A stretch of DNA of 64,000 nucleotides, from contig NC_084894.1 in assembly GCF_958979055.1 (NCBI RefSeq), positions 873,001-937,000 of the forward strand. Reading direction: 5' to 3'. The DNA comes from Alnus glutinosa. Lineage: Eukaryota > Streptophyta > Magnoliopsida > Fagales > Betulaceae. Under the pieces are notes generated by a model. The model saw only the letters and a program-made list of their open reading frames with translations, had not been told where the DNA came from and ran no database searches. A program made the translations under genes and the position numbers. Each line of letters opens with the position of its first letter. The first letter of the stretch is position 1. Shown piece by piece: positions 56,325 through 64,000 of this stretch.

Positions 56325-56918
56325 ATTTCTGTAATTTTAGTCATTTCCACCATACTTCCACCCTAAATCATGTCATATTATATGGTCATTTTGCTTCTAT
56401 ATTGGCATGACTTTCTCTTAAGGTTGCCATAATGTCGTTGGAGTTCCATAATTAATTGCCTCTTATCCTTCTTGCTTAAACTTTTGGAATAATTATTGAT
56501 TTATCATAATATCAAAACAAATTACTTGAATTTGAACTTTGCTTTCGTAATTCACCTATCTTGAAAGCAGCTCAGGGCAAAAGCAGGGATAAAAGTAGTG
56601 AAATGGGTATTATTCCCCTTCTAAAGAATCATACTAGCACTTTTTTTAAAATTATATTATTATAATGAGGAACCCTTCCAAGGTAGTCATATTAGTAATT
56701 TTTATTATTATTATTATTATTATGACGAAGAACCCTTCCAAAATAAGATCATTTTGTATACCAATTCTTGACAAGCAAATTTTAGACTCTTGCACAACGC
56801 TCCTTTCACACAGATCGGATAAAATTCCTACTTTCCTGATAGACGTAGCCCTAAAGAATTGTTTGTACTTAAGAAGATTCACACCTTAGACGTAATAGAA
56901 TGCCACCAAGATCAAAAT

Positions 56919-57328
56919 TAGTGGTAGGCAAATTATCCAACTATCGCCTATCGAACGTTTACCGAACTGTCATCGTCCGCCTATCGATTAATTTCAGTTT
57001 GGTAGTCGGTATAAAATTTTATTCCGAAAGTCGGTTCGATAACTGAACTGAACCAAACTGCCTTTTAATTGACCGATTAACCGAATCGACATAAAACGAA
57101 ACGACGTCATTTTAATAAGAACAAAACGTTTGATCCTTTTTTTTTATTATTATTACTTTAAAAAAATATCAAAATGACGTCGTTCCATTACTCACGTTAA
57201 CTGATTTAACCGACCATCTATTAACTGATTTAATCGACTTAACCGACTTAACCAACTTAACTGAAATAATACACCAATTGCATTCCGACAAGAGTCAGTT
57301 AACCGACTGAATTAACAGACTTAACCGT
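56919..57328. mobile_element. hAT-like (TAGGGGTGG family) element, right end lost
   Basis: It begins TAGTGGTAGGCAAATTATCC after ATCAAAAT, the same insertion context as the intact element at 59,118 (GCCACCAAGATCAAAA). It has CCGACTTAACC words inside. Its right end is missing: the sequence joins the upstream region of dirigent gene 4 at about 57,330. Confidence 0.8.
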
Positions 57329-57690
57329 TAACAAAATAAATATCCATTATACCCTATAAAATTTATAAAAAATAAAATAAAATAAAATTACAAATATATC
57401 CTTGATTAAGAAATTGAAAATCTTGAAAAAAAAAAAAAACAAAAAAAATCCTAACAAAAAGGGGCGAAACTTTTCAACTTTGGAAACAACATTGGGTAAA
57501 AATGAAGTTCCCTATAAACCTGTATTTTTACCTATCAAATCTTTTGACTTAATTGTCATTGTTCCACAAAAGGTTTACCAAAGGGTTTGCCTAAATTTTT
57601 TATCTTGTCATAAAAAGTCCCTAAAGCAAGTTAAGACGTGACATAATAGTGCTTAAAAAGGCCTGTTAATTTTCACTTTACCATTCACTC

Positions 57691-57698
57691 TATAAATA
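57691..57698 (+). promoter_or_regulatory. TATA box of dirigent gene 4
   Basis: TATAAATA lies 48 bp before the ATG at 57,739. The upstream in-frame ATG at 57,709 would fall before the expected transcription start. Confidence 0.7.
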
Positions 57699-57738
57699 CC
57701 CAAATCCAATGCAAGCTTTGTACTCGATTATAGTTCCA

Positions 57739-58320
57739 ATGGCTAGAATTCTTCCCATCTTGGCCTCCCAACTCCTCCTTTTCTTCTTCATCTCTTCCTA
57801 CTCCACAGTTTCGGTCGCCGGAGAAGATGAGGGCTTTTCCAGAAGCCTAGACAGGAAGCTACTCGGGCTCAAGAAAGAAAAGCTCAGCCACTTCCGCTTC
57901 TACTGGCATGACATCGTCAGTGGCCGTAATCCGTCTGCTGTCATGGTCGTGCCACCGGCCTCCAACACATCGACGGGCTTCGGTTTAGTGAGCATGATCG
58001 ATGACCCTTTAACCTTGGGACCAAAGTTGAGCTCAAAGATGGTCGGAAGGGCACAGGGGTTTTATGCCTCTGCCTCACAACAAGAGCTTAGCCTACTAAT
58101 GGTTATGAACTTTGCATTTATTGAAGGGAAGTACAATGGTAGCACTATCTCCGTGCTAGGGAGGAACGCCGTGTTCTCCACCGTGAGGGAGATGCCGGTG
58201 ATCGGAGGGAGCGGGCTTTTCCGGTTTGCTAGGGGTTATGTTCAAGCCAGTACTCATAGCCTTGATATCAAGACAGGAGACGCCACCGTTGAGTACAATG
58301 TCTATGTGTTGCATTATTGA
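57739..58320 (+). CDS. Dirigent protein, gene 4
   Basis: Single-exon gene of 193 residues with a signal peptide ([20 protein letters not shown]) and dirigent domain: [60 protein letters not shown] and [17 protein letters not shown]. Differences from gene 3 include M for L in SSKMV, S for G in QELSLL, T for A in FSTVRE and L for F in THSLDI. The 5' and 3' flanks match gene 3 closely, including the ~800 bp downstream tract and the same hAT-like element, so genes 3 and 4 are the youngest tandem pair. Both appear functional. Confidence 0.95.
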   Translation: MARILPILASQLLLFFFISSYSTVSVAGEDEGFSRSLDRKLLGLKKEKLSHFRFYWHDIVSGRNPSAVMVVPPASNTSTGFGLVSMIDDPLTLGPKLSSKMVGRAQGFYASASQQELSLLMVMNFAFIEGKYNGSTISVLGRNAVFSTVREMPVIGGSGLFRFARGYVQASTHSLDIKTGDATVEYNVYVLHY

Positions 58321-58510
58321 TGTTCTTGAGTCTTTTTAATTAATTAGCTTTAATTTACTCAATTATGCTCTTAATTTCTTGAGTTGACCACTTTTTGAGT
58401 ATGTTAGTTGGCCGACCACCTTTGATTGCTTTAAGCCATTAAGTGGGGTTGGTTTTGTGTTATTTATATTACTTGAGATTAATGCGTTATCAAGTCTTTG
58501 ATTCGAATAC

Positions 58511-58516
58511 AATAAA
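58511..58516 (+). terminator. Candidate polyadenylation signal, dirigent gene 4
   Basis: AATAAA in TACAATAAAATTTATGTAA, about 190 bp after the stop codon, matching the position in gene 3. Confidence 0.4.
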
Positions 58517-59117
58517 ATTTATGTAATTTTACTCATTGCCACCATACTTCCACCCTAAATCATGTCATATTATATGGCCATTTTGCTTCTACGTTGGCTT
58601 GACTTTCTCTTTGGGTTGCCATAATGTCGTTGGAGTTCCATAATTAATTGCTCTTATCATTTTAGCTTAAACTTTTAAGAAAAATAGTAACTTATTATGA
58701 TATCAGAAAAAATTATTTAAATTTAAACTTTGTTTTCGTAATTCACCTATCATAAAAGCAGTTCAGGGCAAAAGCAAGGGACAAAAGTAGTGAAATATGT
58801 ATTATTCCCCTTCTAAAGAGTCATACTAGCATTTTTTTTTTAATTATATTATTATGACAAGGAATCCTTCCAAGGTAGTCATACTAGTAATTTTTATTAT
58901 TATTATTATTATTATAATGGCGAGGAATCCTTCTAAAATAAGATCATTTTGTACGTGGAACAATTCTTCCAAGCAAATTTTAGACTCGTGCTCAACGCCC
59001 ATTTTCACATGGATCGGATAAGACTTCGACTTTATTGATAAACGTGGCCTTAAAGAATTGTTTGTACTTAAGAAGATTCAAACCTTAGACGTAATAGAAT
59101 GCCACCAAGATCAAAAC

Positions 59118-59538
59118 TAGGAGTGGGCAAATTATCCAACTACTGCCTACCGATCGCTTATCGAATTGAACTACCATCGACCGCCTACCGACTAATTTCG
59201 GTTCGGTAATCGGTATAAAATTTTGTTCCGAAAGTCGGTTCGGTTACCGAACAACCCTTTAACCAACTTACAGGACCGAACCGCCTTTTAATCGAACTGG
59301 CATAAAACCAAACGATGTTGTTTTAGTAAAAACGAAACGCTCGACTTTTTTTTTTTTTTTTTCCTTTAAAAAAATCAAAACAGCGCCGTTTCATTACTCA
59401 TGTTAACCGATTTAACCGACCGTCTATTAACCGACTTAAACGACCGTCTATTAATCAACTTAACCGAAATAATTTACTAACTGTATTCTGACAAAAGTTG
59501 GTTAACCGACTTAATCGCTTACTCGATACCCACCCCTA
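59118..59538. mobile_element. Intact hAT-like element with exact 8-bp target duplication
   Basis: ATCAAAAC occurs at 59,110-59,117 and 59,539-59,546. The ends are TAGGAGTGGG and CCCACCCCTA, and the interior is made of CCGACTTAACCGAC-type words with a T-run. An 8-bp duplication and TAGGG/CCCTA ends fit the hAT superfamily. There is no transposase. Other copies lie at 30,406 (intact), 34,634 and 56,919 (both truncated). Confidence 0.9.
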
Positions 59539-59546
59539 ATCAAAAC

Positions 59547-60179
59547 TCTTACTCCTAAAGCCAATAAGTTATAATCATGGAGACGAATCCTCTCCATTTC
59601 ATCTCCTTATAGTCATAGTCATAGAAGCATATTATTAAAGGAAATGCGTTCATTGGTGTCATGCAAAGTCTTAGATGGCATTAATGTGAAACCTTTAGGT
59701 CTAGTGGGTAACTCTGGACCTTAGCGTGAATGGGTCCCTCTTTCCCCCGGCAGCCCAATAAGTAGGCCAACAGGCTAGCCACCCCACCTACCAACTGGAC
59801 CACTGGTACAACTCAATAACTCATGTTCATATATGCCATGGGACTTCATTTGGGAGGTCAAGACTCATGACTCAAGACTCACGAGAGTGGTTTGGCGAAG
59901 ATACACTTTGTCGTCTAATTGAATTGTAAAATGGGTTTTCTTTTTGAGTCAATCACAAAAAGAAGGAAACCTACAAATTGGTTGAAATTTCTAAATCCAT
60001 CTTTTCAGTTCTATACTTTCCATGCACCTTCCATTATAATATAAGCCTATTTCTAATGTTTTTAATTCTAAATTTAAATAATCAAATCCTATTCAACTAT
60101 GTTATTAATTAGTTGCAATAACATTTCACTTTTCTTTTCTTTTCTTTTTTAAATATTGTTATAATAAATAAATAAATAA
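59547..60179. other. Intergenic: dirigent-downstream tract
   Basis: From about 59,896 it matches 34,807-35,040 (GAAGATACACTTTGTCGTCT, ATAATATAAGCCTATTTCTA). The first 350 bp have no match in the window. No gene is seen. Confidence 0.6.
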
Positions 60180-60667
60180 ATAGAGTGTTGTTAAAAATAT
60201 TACAGTTTTTTATTATAAATTTTCAGGTCAATCAGTAATTAAATTTATTTGATTAACGTTCTACTCGTTATATGTATCACATGGCATTAACGTGAACTAA
60301 CACATAAATTTAAAAGAATGTTGTAATAAAATTTGTACCCAAGCGATCTAAAAAGGATTTTAAAAAAAAAAAAAACAATTGGTCAAAGGAAAACGTGAGG
60401 TTTGGGGTCCTTTTGTAACAGGATGGGACCCATTCTTAACTCCACGTTCGATCGTTTTTCGTTTTGCGTGTGGTGTGGATTCAAAACTCATATTTTGAAT
60501 ATTATGACGTGACTTGAAAGTTGAAAGCCATTAAAGTCACGTAGGCTCCATGGTTTTTGTTTTTACGTTGCCTTTTTCAAGGTTTTTTTGTTTGAGAAGA
60601 GACCGACTTTTCGCTCTCTCTACATATATGGCTTATTTTGCAGGGTTCAATAGTAATTTCAACATAT

Positions 60668-60704
<37 letters not shown>

Positions 60705-61310
60705 AGTGACTTTAGCAGCTAGTAGCGGAGATTCATTAATAATTTAGGGTCCGTTTGGGTTTGCGATTTCAAAAAGTGCGATTTAAAATAACGATTTTAA
60801 AATGTGCGATTTGAAAAAAATGATTTTTAAAAACGCAGTTAAGTGTTTGGCAAAATCACAGTTTAGCCTTTAAAATCGCGAATTTACCTTTTAAAATTCT
60901 GTGTTTTCAAAAAAGCACCATCTTATCTGCGATTTGAAAAAGCATATTTTCTGCGTTTTCAAATCACAATTTTTAAAAACGCAGTTCCCAAACGATTTAT
61001 GTTTTGCGATTTGGTTTAAAATCGCACTTATTGTCTACGAAATCGCAATCCCAAACGCACCCTTACTCGTTAGCATGACGAAAGAGGTAGAGTCATCGCA
61101 AAAAAATAAAAAAATAAAAAAAATCTAAGAAAACTTTGTGACCAACGGAACTTGTACAGGAAAAATGATTTGCGGGGCGAAAAACTGTCTCCCATCACCC
61201 TCTTTCTAGTTTTATAATAATAAAAAAATCAAAATTTGTTATTTGATAATCATATCAAAAAACAAAATTTTATTTTTTTATTAAAAAATAAAAAAGAAGG
61301 TGATGAGAGA
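60180..61310. repeat. Dirigent-downstream tract, long copy
   Basis: It matches 35,281-35,820 and 37,718-38,660 in order. It keeps the empty sites of the Harbinger-like element (near 60,529) and of the Mutator-like element (near 61,280). It contains its own MITE at 60,747 and a T-run at 60,671-60,703. Confidence 0.8.
60747..61062. mobile_element. Tourist-like MITE, TTA target duplication
   Basis: The ends GGGTCCGTTTGGGTTTGCGA and, inverted, GGGTGCGTTTGGGATTGCGA are flanked by TTA at 60,744-60,746 and 61,063-61,065. The interior repeats AAATCGC and GCGATTT in both orientations. This is 316 bp without coding capacity, PIF/Harbinger type. Confidence 0.85.
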
Positions 61311-61448
61311 CGAAAACCACGTGTTTGTTAGTTAGCTATAATTAAAAAATAGCACAAACAAGCATAATATTTTTTATTATTATTATTATTATTTTACATA
61401 GAGGTGTTTTAGAGGGCAGATTTAATATTTTGAGCGTATTTAATTTTT

Positions 61449-61600
61449 GGAAAATGCTAGAATTTCCACCTTTATCCCACCCCAATCCCACCAACTCTAA
61501 GTGTTTTAATTTTTTTATTTAATAAATCAATTTTTAACTTTTTATACTTAGGGTTGGTGGGATTAGAGTGAGATAGGTGTGAGAATTCTAGCACTTCTCT
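61449..61600. mobile_element. Short hAT-like MITE (AATGCTAG ends)
   Basis: GGAAAATGCTAGAATTTCCA and, inverted, AGAGAAGTGCTAGAATTCTC enclose a hairpin containing TCCCACCAACTCTAAGTGT and its approximate complement. The flanks (TTAATTTT and TTAATTTA) fit an imperfect 8-bp duplication. The ends resemble those of the element at 44,907. Confidence 0.72.
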
Positions 61601-62290
61601 TAATTTATTCGTTCCCGACTGAGGTGTAAATTTATTATTGGAAGACACAAAAAATGTGAATTTATGCCACAACTCCGTAGAAGCAGCTGTCAAGCTAGCT
61701 AGTAGGCCGACATTATGTCATTATCTCACCACAGAATGGGTCATGAAAATGATAAATATGAAGACCACGCGCGAAGAACCGGTACTAATTTATACCAAAT
61801 GCGATGAACCGGTACTCAACTTTTGATATTAGACCGAGTCACTATACGATGTCTCTTGAGTCTTAGCACATCAGTGACATCATGCAATGAAAAAAGATCC
61901 CATCAAAATTATATAGCATTACAATATTTATGTTATAACATGATAATAATAAAAATTATTACTAAGTAATAATAATAATTTTTTTATTTAAAAAAAAAAA
62001 CATTATAGTTGACCGTTGACCCCTATTATTTAAGAGGGTGATTAGTGTTTAAATCGAGTTTTAGAAGTATTAAAACATACCTCATAATTTCAGATTTAAG
62101 AAAAGGAAAGATTCTTTGGACTTTTCAAAACGACGTGCAAAATACTTGGGTCACATTAATTCACACGCAAGCATCTCACCAGATCAGCATCTCCTTGGAA
62201 TTATTCCAACTTTCTTACCCTAACCACTTCTTTTCTGTTCCTTAATTACTTCCTTGTGGTTCATCAAATTAATAAGAAATAAGAATAAAA

Positions 62291-62395
62291 GAGTTGACTA
62301 GGTTTTCCTTTATTGTTTATTTCCAGGATACCGGCAGCCTAAGAAGAACGAATTTTCTACTGGCCTAAGAGTTGACTAGGTTTTCCTTTATTGTT
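62291..62395. repeat. 30-bp direct repeat
   Basis: GAGTTGACTAGGTTTTCCTT followed by TATTGTTTA occurs twice, about 74 bp apart. The segment between has no known identity. Confidence 0.85.
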
Positions 62396-62439
62396 TAATC
62401 CCATAATATCCACACGGGGTGAACCCTTACACAAGTTAC

Positions 62440-62650
62440 GGCTCTAGTATTGGTGTTTGGGTTCTTGTGACTTAATATAACTCACAAATCACCTTTATTG
62501 GTAGCATAGACTTTTAGCATCCGTGCTACGAACTTTAAGCCCGTATCTTCAAAAGCATTGTCTTCGCATAATTTTATTCTTATGTTTAATTTTAGATTGT
62601 CCGGTCCTTGTTTGTTGTAATTTCTTTTTATGTTAAGAAAAAAAAAACTT
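62440..62650 (+). mobile_element. 3' end fragment of the 31/54-kb retroelement family
   Basis: AGCATCCGTGCTACGAACTT, AAAAGCATTGTCTTCGCATA and GTCCTTGTTTGTTGTAATTT then an A-run (62,637-62,647) match, with changes, the last 200 bp of the elements at 31,172 and 53,852. The A-tail supports retroposition. Confidence 0.6.
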
Positions 62651-62972
62651 ATTGTAGGTTATACTAACTTAAGAATCGAAATTATTCTACGTTGATCTAA
62701 TCCAATAAGTTCTTCTGCTAAATTCTTCTCTTTTAGCACATACTTCTGGTTACCAACTTTTATATATAACAAGACTTGAAAGAGAGAGAATTCAATTGTT
62801 TGTTTTTTTTTTTTTTTTGGATTTAAGGGTGTACGTGATATATATTAGACATCATTTAAAAATTTTAAGTAATCGGATAACATGTTCACTATATATGTGG
62901 CAAAATATACAGTGAAATTCTATCTATTCCTGTTTTCTTTCTTAGATTGTGATTTACGAGGGGCCTAACATT

Positions 62973-63310
62973 AGGGGTGACAATTTGTATTTACGTATTG
63001 GTTTGGGTCATGTCAAGGCATTGATATAAAACTAAATACGCCAAATCAAACTCGACTCATTTAATTAAACGTGTCAAACCATTCAACCTTAACCCTATAA
63101 TTTTGTATTGCATGGGTTTGTGTCGGATTGCAAGTCATGTAAAAAATTGCCTCTCATTAAGTCGCGTGTTGAGTTCGAGTCGTATCGAAGTATAAGTATA
63201 AGATCATATAGGATAATCATAACCTAGCCCATTTAATTAAACGGGTTAAATTCTTCAACCCTAATTCTTTAATTTCGTATTCGATTCATAATGAATTCAC
63301 GACTCGTGTA
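62973..63310. repeat. TAGGGGTG-started GGGTC-type repeat
   Basis: It starts TTAGGGGTGACAATTTGTAT and contains CAAATCAAACTCGACTCATTTA and two TTTAATTAAACG.GT words. It resembles the repeat blocks at 18,110-18,245, 30,950-31,100 and 53,620-53,770. The right end is undefined. Confidence 0.4.
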
Positions 63311-63492
63311 AAAAATAGCAGCTATACCCTCCATATGTACGTAGGATTTCTTTGGCTGATAAAACTTGTCTTTTCTCCCATTCTCGTCATTCTAGAAGAA
63401 GGCCAACCAAATTGATTGACTTATCAACCTGCTTCTCAACATATTGGGGACTGGGGAGGGTAAGGCCACCGAGTCACCGACCCTTCCCTCAT

Positions 63493-63496
<4 letters not shown>

Positions 63497-63542
<46 letters not shown>
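63497..63542. repeat. (TA)n microsatellite in the dirigent gene 5 promoter
   Basis: About 46 bp of TA dinucleotides end 26 bp before the TATA box of dirigent gene 5. Confidence 0.95.
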
Positions 63543-63546
<4 letters not shown>

Positions 63547-63567
63547 GACGCCTTCCCATATTCACTT

Positions 63568-63574
63568 TATAAAA
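63568..63574 (+). promoter_or_regulatory. TATA box of dirigent gene 5
   Basis: TATAAAA, preceded by TTCACT as at the paralogues, 53 bp before the ATG. Confidence 0.65.
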
Positions 63575-63620
63575 GACACAACATATTTGATCATTGTTCA
63601 AGAATCAAGAGTACTTCCCC

Positions 63621-64000
63621 ATGGCTAGAATTCTTCCTGCCTTCATCGTCTTCTTCCTTCTCCATTCCTTCTCTGCAACTTTGGTCTATGGAGAAGACAA
63701 AGGCTTTGGAACACCCTTAGACCCGAAGCTACACAAGGTCAAGAAAGAAAAGCTCAGCCACTTCAACTTCTTTTTTCATGACATCCTGAGTGGCCGGAAT
63801 CCCACTGCCGTCCAAGTTGTGCCGCCACCCTCCAACACATCAAAGACGGGGTTTGGTTCTATAGCCATGTTTGATGACCCATTGACCTTGGGACCCGAAC
63901 TAAGCTCAAAAACGATAGGAAAGGCACAGGGGTTATATGGTTCTGCGTCACAAGAGGAATTTGCATTGTTGATGGTTATGAACTTTGCCTTCACTGAAGG
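63621..64000 (+). CDS. Dirigent protein, gene 5 (3' end off window)
   Basis: The frame is open from the ATG to the window end (126 codons plus 2 nt). It has a signal peptide (MARILPAFIVFFLLHSFSAT, cleavage near VYGE) and then [40 protein letters not shown] and MVMNFAFTEG, which is the first two thirds of a dirigent protein. It is more diverged than genes 1, 3 and 4: FNFFFHD replaces FRFYWHD, LDPKLHKVKKEK replaces [12 protein letters not shown], and an extra residue lies in NTSKTGFG. It is presumably a secreted dirigent protein with a different partner or substrate. Integrity beyond 64,000 is unknown. Confidence 0.92.
   Translation, partial: MARILPAFIVFFLLHSFSATLVYGEDKGFGTPLDPKLHKVKKEKLSHFNFFFHDILSGRNPTAVQVVPPPSNTSKTGFGSIAMFDDPLTLGPELSSKTIGKAQGLYGSASQEEFALLMVMNFAFTE

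Overview
This window is nuclear DNA from a flowering plant, most likely a woody eudicot. The evidence is GT-AG introns in an AT-rich background, plant-only gene families (dirigent proteins, a plant-type HUB2/BRE1 ligase, plant DUF716 membrane proteins) and dense small plant-type transposons. The species cannot be fixed from the sequence alone. No prokaryotic features, CRISPR arrays, tRNA or rRNA genes were seen.

Layout. (1) 1-7,936, minus strand: the 5' two thirds of a HUB2 gene (histone H2B mono-ubiquitin ligase). I could place thirteen exons with in-phase GT-AG junctions. The C-terminal RING-finger exons lie left of the window. Two introns carry inverted-repeat elements. (2) 9.1-20.8 kb, minus strand: two intronless paralogues of the DUF716/TMEM45 membrane-protein family. 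Between them lie a (CT)n tract, a foldback element, a small CACTA-like element with a 3-bp target duplication, a dimeric MITE, and a dead chloroplast-type small heat-shock gene interrupted by a hairpin element. (3) 20.8-25.7 kb: gene-poor AT-rich DNA. (4) 25.8-64 kb, plus strand: a dirigent-protein cluster. It holds four intact single-exon genes (33.4, 51.8, 55.5 and 57.7 kb), a fifth cut by the window end (63.6 kb) and two 5'-truncated relics (30.3 and 53.4 kb). The cluster grew by a large segmental duplication (about 25.8-34.1 kb against 43.4-56.3 kb) and by a later tandem duplication (55.3-56.9 kb against 57.3-59.1 kb).

The most informative property is that one duplicate often keeps the empty site for an insertion in the other. 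This let me place the ends of several transposons to the base: a LINE with a 15-bp duplication and an RNase H domain, a PIF/Harbinger-like element (TAA, 16-bp inverted ends), a Mutator-like element with arms of about 110 bp, hAT-like elements with 8-bp duplications, and a composite retroelement with an 11-bp duplication.

The dirigent genes encode secreted proteins of about 193-196 residues of the type that directs phenoxy-radical coupling in lignan biosynthesis, probably with redundant or diverging expression. HUB2 and the DUF716 genes are unrelated in function to that cluster. I found no convincing undescribed molecular system. The points most worth following are the duplication history with its mobile-element record, the possible capture of a heat-shock gene by a repeat, an unidentified reading-frame fragment near 40.6 kb, and structured repeats inside HUB2 introns.
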